From Candidatus Dormiibacterota bacterium (GTDB taxonomy: Bacteria; Chloroflexota; Dormibacteria; Aeolococcales; Aeolococcaceae): 64,000 nucleotides of DNA. The translations under genes and the position numbers were made by a program. Every line of letters begins with the position of its first letter. Position 1 is the first letter of the stretch. The notes under the pieces were generated by a model, which was given only the letters and a program-made list of their open reading frames with translations, had not been told where the DNA came from and ran no database searches. Where the stretch lies: positions 186,001 through 250,000 of the forward strand of contig PLZA01000044.1 in the NCBI GenBank assembly GCA_003153505.1. Direction: 5' to 3'. Of the stretch, positions 55,500 through 64,000 are shown in pieces.

Positions 55500-56087
55500 A
55501 TGTCGATGGCCGGAGTTGCCGGTCCTGCATGGCGCCGTAATCATAGGGCTGCGCGCCGTTTCCTCCTCGGCTTCGCAACTGGCGAGGCGCTGTCGGCAGC
55601 CATACTGGCGTCGGCGATGGTGGTGGCTGGAACGGTTGCCGCGGACCTCATGCCGGGCGACGTGCGTTGGAGCCTCTTTGCGGCGGGCTCTATTGTGCTG
55701 GGATTGGCTGACTTCTTCGACCACACGCCCCAGTGGCCGCGACAAGTACCAAAACAGTTGAGTGGGCGACTGCGCCCTTTCGGCCTCGGGGCTGTGTGGG
55801 GACTCGACCTGGGCATTATCGTAACGACTCGGAAAGTGAGTTCGGTTACTTGGATTTCGATGTTTGGAGTGGTGCTCCTCTCGCCCAGTGGCGCTCTGCC
55901 CCTTCTCCTGGGATGCGCCTGCGGCTCGCTGGGGGTCCTAGTCTTTCGAAGCGTCATGCAGGGCGCTCGCCGGGTTCACCTTAGCAGTCACGTTCGAAGA
56001 GTCATGATCATCCGACGACTGTCCGGTGCGCTCGGCGTCGCGGCTGGCTCTCTCGTCCCCCTGCTCTATGTCGCCTTACATCCATGA
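55500..56087 (+). CDS. integral membrane protein of the cysteine-rich peptide cluster
   Basis: A 195-residue protein with five hydrophobic helices (about residues 22-48, 58-78, 95-112, 118-150 and 172-192). No enzyme or transporter motif is visible. The ATG at 55500 follows a stop by three bases, and the terminal ATGA overlaps the next gene. It may be a transport, immunity or anchoring component for the cluster product. That is a guess from position. Confidence 0.6.
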   Translation: MSMAGVAGPAWRRNHRAARRFLLGFATGEALSAAILASAMVVAGTVAADLMPGDVRWSLFAAGSIVLGLADFFDHTPQWPRQVPKQLSGRLRPFGLGAVWGLDLGIIVTTRKVSSVTWISMFGVVLLSPSGALPLLLGCACGSLGVLVFRSVMQGARRVHLSSHVRRVMIIRRLSGALGVAAGSLVPLLYVALHP

Positions 56088-56506
56088 GCGAGGCATCCGG
56101 TGGGCATGGAGGCGAAGTGGTCATTACGCGCTTCGAGTGTCGGACCCTTACCAACCTGGCGATTCTGCTGGTGGTGCACGTGGCCGTGAAGCGAGAGGCC
56201 CGGAGGCGCTGCGAAGGGCTGCTGTCGAGCAGGGCAGTAGTGAATTGGCGGCGGCGGTCGCTCCTGAGTATCTCGCTCTGGCGACAGAGAGACGATATCT
56301 TCGGGATGGGAGAGGTGCATCGGCATATATTTGCCGCCCGTCTTCCGCATCAGCTTGCGATCGTGACGGAGTGCGGCGTGTACAGCTACGCGGGCGACTG
56401 GCGAGCGGTCATGTTCGGTTGGGACGTGCACCGGCCGGCGCCACTGGATCTACCTGTTAAGTCGGAAGTATCCAAACGGCCTAGGGCATCGAGGAGGAGT
56501 ACCTAA
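56084..56506 (+). CDS. hypothetical protein of the cluster
   Basis: A 140-residue protein. The central part ISLWRQRDDIFGMGEVHRHI and FAARLPHQLAIVTECGVYSY followed by AGDWRAVMFGW suggests an alpha-beta barrel of the kind seen in small monooxygenase-like proteins (inference). One region at about residues 20-36 is hydrophobic. Start and stop overlap the neighbours (ATGA, TAATG), so it is part of the operon. No family is recognised with confidence. Confidence 0.55.
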   Translation: MSEASGGHGGEVVITRFECRTLTNLAILLVVHVAVKREARRRCEGLLSSRAVVNWRRRSLLSISLWRQRDDIFGMGEVHRHIFAARLPHQLAIVTECGVYSYAGDWRAVMFGWDVHRPAPLDLPVKSEVSKRPRASRRST

Positions 56507-56808
56507 TGGAAACGCCACATGACGTCGGCATTGCGAACGTGATCGATGAAGGGAACGGCCAGTTGACGGTATATGTCTGCGCGTCTGTTGAGCGCGGTAT
56601 GCCCAAGGGAATACTTGCTGTGCACCGACATGCACGGCGACTCGTCGTCGGGCCCGCGGTGACTTTAAAGGTGGACCACAAAACACGGACCACTGAGACG
56701 AACGTGATCGTATTTGGCGACGGAATGGGGACGGTTCACATCCTTCCTCCAGGAGCCGAGGAAAGGCTGGTCGTGCGTAGCGGAACCATCGGGGTGGAGC
56801 AGCAGTAG
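56506..56808 (+). CDS. small beta-rich hypothetical protein of the cluster
   Basis: A 100-residue protein predicted to be almost all beta strand (GQLTVYVCASV, RRLVVGPAVTLKVDHKT, NVIVFGDGMGTVHILPPGAE). No signal peptide is seen, and one cysteine is present. GGAGGAG lies about seven bases before the ATG at 56506, which also overlaps the previous stop. Its function is unknown. Confidence 0.55.
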   Translation: METPHDVGIANVIDEGNGQLTVYVCASVERGMPKGILAVHRHARRLVVGPAVTLKVDHKTRTTETNVIVFGDGMGTVHILPPGAEERLVVRSGTIGVEQQ

Positions 56809-56836
56809 CGGGATACACCTCACGCGGTTCGGGTCC

Positions 56837-57394
56837 ATGAAGGGCTGGTTTGGCGGACGACGTGCGGCAGCCTGGGTGGGTTTGGTTGTCGTAGGCTGTG
56901 CCGGAGCTACGCCAGGCAACGGGTTGCACTCGTCGCGGGGCGTGCAGACTTCTCTGCCGTATTCCGGAAGCTCGGGATGTGGGGGCACACAGGTGATCAC
57001 GGGAGCTGGCATGCCGACGTGGGGAAGTGTCGGCGCCGGGACTATCCCTTGGACACTCGGGCAACCGCGTGATGTGGTCGCGGTCTTGTTTGCCACGGAG
57101 CTGGTGGCCGGGGGGGCGCGCCCAGACGGAAGCACGAACAAGATACTTTGGCTCACCAGGGCACCGGTCGCGTCGAATCGGATAATGCTGGCGGCGCGAC
57201 CGGTTGGGGCGGAGGTACCGGTGGTCACTCAGGAAGTCCCGGGAACCCAGGGTTACGAGCAGGGGCGGCAGTTTCCATCCATCGTTGATCTGCCGACTCC
57301 AGGCTGCTGGAGGATAGACGTCTCAGGGGGTTCGTTGAGGTCGGGGTTCGAGCTCAATGTGCTGGCCAGCGGCTCGCTTCCTCGTAGACCGTGA
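56837..57394 (+). CDS. lipoprotein of the cluster
   Basis: A 185-residue protein with a lipoprotein signal: MKGWFGGRRAAAWVGLVVVG followed by the lipobox cysteine in VVGCAG. The mature part contains SGCGGTQVITGAGMPTWGSV and the closing CWRIDVSGGSLRSGFELNV, a beta-rich form common in surface lipoproteins of high-GC soil bacteria. It lies 28 bases after the previous gene and is probably the last member of the operon. Confidence 0.65.
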   Translation: MKGWFGGRRAAAWVGLVVVGCAGATPGNGLHSSRGVQTSLPYSGSSGCGGTQVITGAGMPTWGSVGAGTIPWTLGQPRDVVAVLFATELVAGGARPDGSTNKILWLTRAPVASNRIMLAARPVGAEVPVVTQEVPGTQGYEQGRQFPSIVDLPTPGCWRIDVSGGSLRSGFELNVLASGSLPRRP

Positions 57395-57544
57395 GGCCCT
57401 CCGCGCCCGGACGTTGGGTACCACGGCACTCGCCTGGTAGCAGGCGCGGAGCCCGCCATCCGGGTCGCTTGAGCTGCCGCAGACCCTCGTGACACTCCCT
57501 AGTAGGCCGGGATAGGTTTAGGGAGCTATAAAGAGACGCATTCG

Positions 57545-57937
57545 ATGAGATCGCCTGGACCCCGTCGCTCGCACCGATTTGGCAATTACAAACAGTTCCT
57601 ACGCGCAACCGATAGGAGTCTCGTGTCAGATCTCCTAGACAGCACGCAAGTGTTGAGCGAAATTGGTTTACGTGGAAGCGGAACAGCGGAGCCTACTCTC
57701 AACGAGGAAGACAACCGCGTCTCCGCATCAATGCGCCGAGCCAGAGACGAAAGACTCTCGTTCGAATGGCTGCGCGCAAACATGTGCGCACTCACACGAA
57801 TGCTCGTCATTACTGTGGCGTTCGGAGTCGGCTTCTTGGGTGTTTTCGGGGAGTCGTCTTCGACAACAACGGCGGGACCGCCGCCCGTCCACACCGCCGT
57901 GCTGATGCCGAAGACCCCAGGGCCGGATTCAAACTGA
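57545..57937 (+). CDS. hypothetical protein with one membrane helix
   Basis: A 130-residue protein, hydrophilic for about 78 residues, then one helix (MLVITVAFGVGFLGVFG) and a Ser/Thr/Pro-rich tail. It could be a bitopic regulator such as an anti-sigma-like protein, but no motif supports this. It lies 150 bases after the lipoprotein gene. Confidence 0.4.
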   Translation: MRSPGPRRSHRFGNYKQFLRATDRSLVSDLLDSTQVLSEIGLRGSGTAEPTLNEEDNRVSASMRRARDERLSFEWLRANMCALTRMLVITVAFGVGFLGVFGESSSTTTAGPPPVHTAVLMPKTPGPDSN

Positions 57938-58471
57938 CCCACAACCCCCGGTAGAGCGCAACCGAGAACAGGAGAATCGCAGCGACAACGCGAACCTCTT
58001 CCACAGCGGTCAGCGTGGCATGCAGGCGGAAGTACGGCGTCACAGTTCGTAAGCGGCCGATCACGATGTGTCGGTGCGCCGCGTCCCGGTCGCGGTGGCG
58101 AGGTACGGGACCGCTCTCCAGGCGAGCATCCGTCAATGTCTCTTGAGGGCGAGTGGTGTCATGCATCCACCCAGTGAGTACAGTGAAGGTGAGCGGGAGG
58201 CGTAGAGCCCTCGCACCGCGGAGGCACCATGTTTCCTATGCCTTCGGGCGCGTCGCTTCCTGTCCGGCATCGTAGTTGCGGTATACACCACCACCTCACT
58301 ACCGGGTGCTTGATCCTCGCTTAAGCTGCACTCGACGTCGGATGATTTGCGTCCAGGCAACCTTGATCGGCGGACGGTTACCGCCGACGGCTGCTTGGCA
58401 GCGCTCGAAAATGGGGGTGGATAGACATCTAGAGGCGGTTATCGGGCACGGCTGAATACAAAAACGGACCG
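57938..58471. other. intergenic region beside the attachment site
   Basis: About 530 bases between the hypothetical gene and the tRNA-Gly fragment. No gene is recognised. Such a stretch beside an integrase is where an element border is expected. Confidence 0.4.
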
Positions 58472-58521
58472 TCACCTTCCCAAGGTTGAAGTTGCGGGTT
58501 CGAGCCCCGTCTCCCGCTCCA
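58472..58521 (+). other. tRNA-Gly(CCC) 3' fragment, candidate attachment site
   Basis: The bases parse as anticodon arm (loop TTCCCAA, stem GGTTG), variable loop AAGTT, T-arm GCGGG-TTCGAGC-CCCGT, acceptor CTCCCGC, T73 and CCA. The GCGGGAG strand and D-arm are missing upstream. It overlaps the 3' end of the integrase gene on the other strand, so integration at this site supplies the end of the reading frame. Confidence 0.8.
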
Positions 58522-60106
58522 GTACCACTACCTGAAAGAAGCGCTGCCATGCGCCGCGCGGTATGGCGATGAGCTTGAGTCTCCGGTCCGGGAGTGCCTC
58601 AGCTTCAACCGAGTCGAAGAGGCTCGCGAGGAGACGCGACCGCTGACCGTCATCAGCAGAATCCCACGCCGCTAGCAAGTCTAGGATCTGGGCACGACAC
58701 CACTCGGGGTCGTCGACGCTTGGCGCGGCGGCTGCCTCGTTGCGTAGTCGCTGTTGCTCTTGTTGGATCTGAGCGCGCTTCTCCATGAAAGTGTCCCAGT
58801 CGTATTCACCGAACTCAAAGAGGCGCCGGCTGCGTGCCAGCTGCTCATCGAGCCGACGGATCGCACCATCGGCAAGAGCCCGAGGATCATGAGGCCGGTT
58901 GAGTGACCGGCCCAGCTGCTCGCGATAGGCGGCGTGCATCACATCACTGGGGGCGCAGCGCCGCAGTTCGTCGCGAATCGCAGTGTCGAGATGGCTGGCC
59001 GGAATCCAACGCGCATCGCACTTCGGGCCGCGAGGCATCGTTGCCGAGCGATTGCGGCGCGCCGCGTGGCACGCGTAGTACGCGGCTGTACGCCTGTTGT
59101 TGCTAGAGATCTCGCCATGCATCGTGCTGCCGCAGCGCCCGCAGCGCAGCACCGGCGTCAGCGGATAGCTGTGTCGCGTCCACGTCCCACTCGTGTTCCG
59201 GCGATTGCGGCGGCGCACCTCAAGGCAACTGGTCCAGGTCACCTCGTCGATGAGCGCGGGATGTTTCGCCTCGATCAGCTGGCCGTCGATCTTCACCTTG
59301 CCCAGGTAAGAGGAGTTGTCGAGGATGTCCTTGAGCACGTCCCCGGTGAAGATGACCGCGGCAGGCCGGTTGTGCCTGGATTTGCTGGGACCACGCCGGG
59401 GGCGAATGCCGAGGCGGTTGAGGTGATCGGCCAAGGTTTGGAAGCTGAACCTGCCGGTGGCATAGAGCTCGAAGATCTGTCGGATGACCGGCGCGACCTC
59501 CGGATCCTCGACGATGGCGCCGTCGACGCGGCGGTAGCCTTGGGGAATCACCCCGAGTAGGTGTCCGGTGCGCTTGAGGTAGCGGAGGTTGTCCCGCACC
59601 CGGCGGGCGACCTTCACCCGCTCTTCCTGGGCCACGATCGCCTTTACCTTCCAGGGCAGCTGATCGACCGCGCTCACCAGCCCGCTGCTATCGAACACCA
59701 GGATCCGGCGCTCGGCCATCTCGGCCATGAAGCGGAAGAACTCGAGATCGTTGCGATGCAGCCGGTCGATGTCGTAGCTGGCAACAGCGGCGATTTCGCC
59801 CGCCGCCGCGCCCTTGATGCGCTCCAGCATGCGCAGGTAGTCGCCACGGCGCGAGGTCTCCTTACCCGAGCGGTCGGCGTCCTGGAAGACTTCAGCGCAC
59901 AATCCTGCGAACTCGGAGCGTTGTGAGACTGAATCCACCTGCTGCCGAAGCGAGGGTCCCCGGAGGCGACCCTCTGCGTCGAAGTCACTAACCGACTGAC
60001 GCGCGTAGATGAGGACAACGCGTGGCTGACCAGTGTGATTTCGGGCGGCGCGAAGGCTGGCGAGGGCAGCCGCTTCAGCCTCAGGCGTCCACTCCTGGCT
60101 GCTCAT
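58472..60106 (-). CDS. large serine recombinase (integrase)
   Basis: A 544-residue serine integrase. The resolvase domain (about residues 30-175) has the nucleophile in YARQSVSDFD and the conserved SGLVSAV and AQEERVKVARRVRDN segments. The recombinase domain follows at about 190-300 (GVIPQGYRRVDGAIVEDPEV), then a zinc ribbon (LRCGRCGSTMHGE with a second Cys pair) and a coiled coil. The last residues ERETGLEPATSTLGR are the translation of the antisense tRNA-Gly fragment. Serine integrases join attP and attB; a tRNA gene target is less usual for them than for tyrosine integrases. Confidence 0.9.
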   Translation of the reverse strand: MSSQEWTPEAEAAALASLRAARNHTGQPRVVLIYARQSVSDFDAEGRLRGPSLRQQVDSVSQRSEFAGLCAEVFQDADRSGKETSRRGDYLRMLERIKGAAAGEIAAVASYDIDRLHRNDLEFFRFMAEMAERRILVFDSSGLVSAVDQLPWKVKAIVAQEERVKVARRVRDNLRYLKRTGHLLGVIPQGYRRVDGAIVEDPEVAPVIRQIFELYATGRFSFQTLADHLNRLGIRPRRGPSKSRHNRPAAVIFTGDVLKDILDNSSYLGKVKIDGQLIEAKHPALIDEVTWTSCLEVRRRNRRNTSGTWTRHSYPLTPVLRCGRCGSTMHGEISSNNRRTAAYYACHAARRNRSATMPRGPKCDARWIPASHLDTAIRDELRRCAPSDVMHAAYREQLGRSLNRPHDPRALADGAIRRLDEQLARSRRLFEFGEYDWDTFMEKRAQIQQEQQRLRNEAAAAPSVDDPEWCRAQILDLLAAWDSADDGQRSRLLASLFDSVEAEALPDRRLKLIAIPRGAWQRFFQVVVLERETGLEPATSTLGR

Positions 60107-60925
60107 GCTGCGTGCCGCCCGTGACGTTGCTGAAGCGCGATCTCGGCAGCGACCACGATCACCTCAAGTACCTCCGGCGGGAGGCCCTCGACCGGCTTGC
60201 TGTCGGCCTCATGGGTTGGAGGAAACCTCGACGCGTCGGTAAAGTCAAGCTCCCCACCACCGCTGCCCACCCGGGCACCGCCGCCCCGCGGCCAGGTCCG
60301 GCGCTGGAAGCGGTGCCACGTGGCGCTGGGGGCCGCTGCGCGGCGCTTGGGCGCCTCCCTCGCTGGAGACGCCGGGGCGCTGCCATGAGGGCGCCGTCAT
60401 GTCGGCTGGGGTGGCAGGGGCGCGGTACCTTCCCACGGCCGAAGCTGCGGCCGTCTGATCCCGTTCACTCCTGCGCGAGCGCTCTTGCGAGATGTCACGA
60501 GCGGCGGCACGCATGCCGATGCTCGCTGGACCTCGAGCATCGCCCGCGTCGTCTGAGTGCGTGTCGACCTGCATCGGAACGCGCCGACCGGCCTCCGCGC
60601 CGCCGATGCACGTCGCTGCGGCAACCCGGCGCTGGAGTGCCGCGCAGCGTCGGCCACGATCCCGCCGAGATCGACGAGCTCCAGACAAGGCAATCGGAAC
60701 GTGTCGCAGCTGCGTCGAGCCGTGATCTCGCTCGAGTTGGGGCGGGCGTGTTGACCGTCAGCGCTCAGTCGCGGGACAACGAGTGCCCCGAGAAGTTCTG
60801 CGTCCATGACAACCTGGCCGCTTCGTCCGCCGGATCGGGGGACGTCGGCGATTGCCACTACCGCTGCGTTCGGGCAGGGGAGGCGCTCGATCTATGGAGC
60901 CGCGGCGGCTCGTGTCAGATGAACT
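60107..60925. other. intergenic region, no gene recognised
   Basis: About 820 bases. A long plus-strand frame covers 60022-61089 but is antisense to two better genes and Arg/Cys/Ser-rich, with no ribosome-binding site. I treat the stretch as non-coding. Confidence 0.4.
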
Positions 60926-61750
60926 CTAGCGCAGGCGTTGGCGGGTCGCAAGTGGGGGCGTTGCCTCGGCTCGAGCTAGGAGCAGACGGCGATGTTCGGG
61001 ATCGGGGACCTGCTGCAGGTAGGGTCGGTCCGGCTCGATCACGAAGAAGTCTTCGAGCCGGATTGGGCGCCCGCTCAGCGCTTCGATGAGCAGGGTGTGG
61101 CGTGGCATGCTGAACATGACCGTCATTTTGAAGTCGATCGGCAGCGAGGTCCGCCTCGCCGCGTGGTTCCCCGGCGGCCCATCCTGACTGACCGCGCTGC
61201 TGTGGCGGGGCTCATCCCAGAGCGATCTGAGCCAGCGGCCGGTATCCCCGGCTAGGTCCGCGTTCCACCGATCCCTGACACCGGGAAGGAACTCGGTCAG
61301 CAGTTCGGCGCTCACGATGTTGATACGCCCGCATTCGGGGCAACGCACCTGGGCGGGTAGCGCGGGAGCGGTAGCAAAGAACTCGATCGCACCCGCGTGA
61401 GGTCTGCGACGATGAGTGGCCGTTATGGGGAGCCAATCGTTGTGGATGGCGAACCGACGCTCGCGAGCGCGCCGGGTCATCACCCATACCCCGGATGGCC
61501 TGGACTGCTTGAAACCCTCGGGAAGGACGTACGCGACGCCGCATCGAGCCGCCTCCGGCGCTTGCGCCTCGATCAACGCTCGAAGAGCCGGTGGATCTCC
61601 GGGAAGTTTTTCGGCTAGTGGGTACGGAAACGTGCGGCGGACGCCGTTCTCGTCAAGCTCTCCAACCCGCGTGCCGCAGCGCGGGAAGCCGCAGTAGAGG
61701 TGGATCGGGATCTCAAACTGACGAGCCAATCGCGGGGCGACCGATGTCAT
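60926..61750 (-). CDS. hypothetical protein with two CxxC zinc sites
   Basis: A 274-residue protein. The N-terminus carries CGFPRCGTRV (about residues 20-29), the middle CPECGRINIV (about 137-146), both like half zinc ribbons. A segment FKMTVMFSMPRHTLLIEALS and later RPIRLEDFFVIEPDRP follow. The fold suggests a nucleic-acid- or metal-binding protein of the integrated element. No family is recognised. Confidence 0.55.
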   Translation of the reverse strand: MTSVAPRLARQFEIPIHLYCGFPRCGTRVGELDENGVRRTFPYPLAEKLPGDPPALRALIEAQAPEAARCGVAYVLPEGFKQSRPSGVWVMTRRARERRFAIHNDWLPITATHRRRPHAGAIEFFATAPALPAQVRCPECGRINIVSAELLTEFLPGVRDRWNADLAGDTGRWLRSLWDEPRHSSAVSQDGPPGNHAARRTSLPIDFKMTVMFSMPRHTLLIEALSGRPIRLEDFFVIEPDRPYLQQVPDPEHRRLLLARAEATPPLATRQRLR

Positions 61751-62127
61751 CGCCGGTCGCCACGCGACGGGCGCGCGTCAGCGTCCGGCGCCCATGACGC
61801 CGCCCCTGCGGAGGCGTGGCGAGGCATGACCGTCTCTGGGTACCAGCCCGCGGTGGACATCAGGCCATCCTCGCTGCCTTCGATATGTGGCGACAGGATG
61901 CCGGAAAGACATCGGCATTGGAAGAGTGTCCCCACCCCGCGCAGCCGGTGGGCGCTGTGCCTGGCACGCCCAAGCCAGCGAGAGCCGTTCCGGATGGCGG
62001 CAGATGGCCTTCTGCTCACGTCGGACCCGGTGCGCATCTCCCTGCAGCTCTCCCTACCGAACTCACGACGGTGCTACGAACTGCTGAGGTGGGTGCCGCA
62101 GCCACCTTTTTCAAGGTGTCCACGCAG

Positions 62128-62166
62128 TGCACACGGTCCGTGTGCGCACTGCACACGGTCCGTGGA
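62128..62166. promoter_or_regulatory. double palindromic operator upstream of the RHH gene
   Basis: GCACACGG-T-CCGTGTGC (62128-62144) is a perfect 17-bp palindrome. A second copy GCACACGG-T-CCGTGGAC follows at 62150-62166, with centres 22 bases apart (two helical turns). They lie 46 bases before the ATG of a ribbon-helix-helix protein, the position of an autoregulatory operator. Confidence 0.65.
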
Positions 62167-62211
62167 CGGAGCATGCTTAGAGCGTCGGACAGCTTGATAC
62201 CCGGCATTACC

Positions 62212-62964
62212 ATGGCCGAACCCCGTACTCGTACGCTCACCTTTCGGCTCACCGAGTCGGAGCGGCAGACCATTGACGCCGTTGCCCGCCGGTCGGGCGT
62301 GACGCCCTCGGAAGTCGCTCGTCGGGCCGTGGTCGGCGCGGCGATCGTCTCGGCGCGAACCCTCGAGGACGCTCGGAATGAAGTTCGCGCCGAGATGGGT
62401 CGAGAGCTTGTGGCGACGCAAGGCGCTCTTGCCAAAGCCACCGAGGCAGCTGCAGCGTCGCTGAGCCGGGCCGAGACGCTCGGAGTGGAGCTTGCAGCCA
62501 CACGAGAGCGGCTTGCACGGGTCACCGAGGCCTACTCCGCGTCGCGAAGCGAGGCCGAGTCCCTCGAAAGGGAGATGCATCGTGCCCCCGAGGAGCTCCT
62601 GGTGGCCGTCAGGCAACTGATCGCCGGCGCCCCAGATGCGCGGGCAGAGGTGGCCCAGCTGTGGGCGCGAATCCGAACGTATCCATTCTCCGAACGGGAG
62701 CAGATCTTACCGATCATTGCGGCCGAAGTTGCCGACGCGATCGAATCGATCGTCTCTCGGTTCCCGACCCATGGCGACGCGTTCGCACGGTGGCCAGTCC
62801 TACGGCGACGGATCGAGTGGCTCATTGACGGACTCCATCCAGACGCAGGCAAGGGGTACCGTCGACGCGGCATCGCGGACGCGGTGTGGCAACCGGTCGT
62901 CGATGCGCTCGACCAAGCGGATGAGGAGCGACGTCGATATGCTCCCGACTTTGTGGACACCTAA
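62212..62964 (+). CDS. ribbon-helix-helix protein with coiled coil
   Basis: A 250-residue protein. The first 45 residues form a ribbon-helix-helix or similar DNA-binding fold (TRTLTFRLTESERQTIDAVA, RRSGVTPSEVARRAVVGAA). A long coiled coil follows at about 50-130 (EVRAEMGRELVATQGALAKA), then a globular C-terminus. Plasmid and element proteins of this build regulate transfer or replication genes. The double palindrome upstream is a likely self-operator. The ATG at 62212 is chosen. Confidence 0.7.
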   Translation: MAEPRTRTLTFRLTESERQTIDAVARRSGVTPSEVARRAVVGAAIVSARTLEDARNEVRAEMGRELVATQGALAKATEAAAASLSRAETLGVELAATRERLARVTEAYSASRSEAESLEREMHRAPEELLVAVRQLIAGAPDARAEVAQLWARIRTYPFSEREQILPIIAAEVADAIESIVSRFPTHGDAFARWPVLRRRIEWLIDGLHPDAGKGYRRRGIADAVWQPVVDALDQADEERRRYAPDFVDT

Positions 62965-63584
62965 AGGGCCGTCCCGATGCGTGGACTGATCGTTAAGGAG
63001 CGCCGACTCGATCGCCGTCGAGGGCGAATGTGAAGCGGGAGCCCTCCAGGCGTCTCGTGAGGCGCTGACGTCGTCTGGGATCGTACGGGCTGGCATCGCT
63101 GAACCCTCGACGGCCAACAGCGGTGCAGCCATGGCTCCTGAAAATCAGGCCCGCTCCCAATCGTCGTGGTGCTAGCTCGAGTGGGCGGCGGTGAACCAGC
63201 GTGAGGACATGGACGAGTGGTCAAGGACCCCGGGGCCCGGGATCAGTCGCTCCTGATGACCGGGGATGCCCACTCAGCCGATGCCAATCAGTTCATGAGC
63301 ACCGAAATCGGGAATGCCACGTGGAACGCCTAACGCTGGCTCAGCCGGTCAGCAGTTCGATAGGGCGGCCATCGCGGCGCGCTCTTCCACGAGGCGCGGC
63401 GGGCCACGCAAGTGACGACCCTGAGGGACTCTCGGTAGCCCTCAGACCCCCCTGAGAGATCTATTCGACGCTCGGCACCCCGCCATCAACTCCGCGTCGA
63501 ACAGCATCGATCCCGCATGCCCTAGTCGGTGGCGTACTTCTGTTTGAGATCCACGAGCCATGTACCCGCCCCACAACACAACCT
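62965..63584. other. intergenic region, no gene recognised
   Basis: About 620 bases between two convergent genes. No coding region, RNA or repeat is recognised. Confidence 0.4.
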
Positions 63585-64000
63585 TCAGGAGCTTGTTCCT
63601 TGGCCTGTACCTATCACGTGAGAGCCTGCGCATATTGAGGTTTGGAACGGCTGTCCGACCGAGGTGGCATATATTTTCCAGGTCTGGTTCACGATCGGGA
63701 GAATCCCATCCTCGGTCACTGTCACCACGCCATTCTTACCGCTGACGCCTGTCGACACCATGACGATTGTGGGTCCGTCTCCCTTCAAATAATGGGTCAC
63801 TTGAAGGCGTGCCGGTGACAGGGCCACACTATGACCTCCTACGGTCGCGACAGGCCCCGGCATGACTACGCCTTCGAAGATAACCGAAGCGCCGGTCGTG
63901 CCCACAGCGCAACTGACCTGCGTTGAGGTATTACCGAGACCCGAGCACGCAGCTGCGCCCAAGCCAGTCACCGAGAGCGCGACGACGCCGGCTACCCGTT
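63585..64000 (-). CDS. lipoprotein, 5' end outside the window
   Basis: The frame is open to the window end. It contains RVAGVVALSVTGLGAAACSG, a signal peptide with lipobox cysteine, so the start must lie a few codons upstream of the border. The mature part of about 120 residues is beta-rich (SVIFEGVVMPGPVATVGGHS, TWKIYATSVGQPFQTSICAG) with three cysteines. It is probably a surface lipoprotein of unknown function. Confidence 0.6.
   Translation of the reverse strand, partial: RVAGVVALSVTGLGAAACSGLGNTSTQVSCAVGTTGASVIFEGVVMPGPVATVGGHSVALSPARLQVTHYLKGDGPTIVMVSTGVSGKNGVVTVTEDGILPIVNQTWKIYATSVGQPFQTSICAGSHVIGTGQGTSS

Noticed and set aside
60022-61089. Long plus-strand open frame of 355 codons
   Set aside because: It is antisense to the integrase start and to the 60926 gene, has no ribosome-binding site and an Arg/Cys/Ser-rich composition typical of shadow frames in high-GC DNA.

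Overview
The window is high-GC bacterial DNA with many GTG and TTG starts, ATGA stop/start overlaps, ECF-type regulation, Tat and lipoprotein signals and Kelch-like or TIG-domain surface proteins. This fits a high-GC terrabacterial lineage (actinobacterial, Chloroflexota or Dormibacterota-like). There is no rRNA or complete housekeeping tRNA to fix the taxon. The gene content is almost wholly accessory, with mobile elements, defence-like genes, secreted proteins and decaying genes, so I read it as a stacked genomic island.

Layout. 1-5305: a conjugation or secretion block (TadC-like membrane protein, CpaE/ParA-like ATPase, small membrane proteins, TraG/VirD4-type coupling ATPase). 5624-9946: a bacterial ubiquitin-like operon on the minus strand (Ubl, CEHH/E2-like protein, JAB/JAMM peptidase, E1/ThiF-like activator), divergent from an XRE regulator plus ImmA/IrrE-type metallopeptidase pair. 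10076-21355: Abi_2/HEPN protein, HNH protein, PHB-depolymerase-like esterase, winged-helix protein, DUF2971, GNAT, cupin, a zinc-finger protein and a membrane-anchored Mrr-like nuclease, with a tRNA 3' fragment at 20408. 21400-27065: a glycosyltransferase split by two IS481-type elements, a broken SIR2/AbiH-like gene, a secreted protein and an IS110 relic. 27201-34187: ECF sigma factor and anti-sigma-like protein, an interrupted gene followed by a GMC oxidoreductase, then a three-gene set ending in a PD-(D/E)XK-like nuclease with a DUF2135-like C-terminus. 34292-43282: an intact IS3 element, TIG-domain and secreted proteins, a decayed IS3, a gluzincin-like protein, a 107-bp MITE-like inverted repeat, a tRNA-Lys 3' fragment and an intact IS630. 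43373-50443: NERD protein, several pseudogenes and a HigBA-like toxin-antitoxin pair. 50448-58471: a tRNA-Pro 3' fragment, relics, a Kelch-like protein, and a tightly coupled cluster at 53796-57394 that couples MauE-like and thioredoxin-like proteins to a Tat-exported cysteine-rich peptide. 58472-64000: a large serine integrase whose stop codon lies inside a tRNA-Gly 3' fragment, a ribbon-helix-helix protein behind a double palindrome, and a lipoprotein cut by the window end.

How the parts work together. Four separate tRNA 3'-end fragments (Leu-like, Lys, Pro, Gly) suggest repeated tRNA-targeted integration. The Ubl operon and the XRE-ImmA pair share one control region and may form a single regulated stress or defence module. 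The 53796-57394 cluster looks like a dedicated redox and export route for one disulfide-rich peptide. Many other genes carry frameshifts or in-frame stops, so much of the island is decaying while these two modules remain intact.
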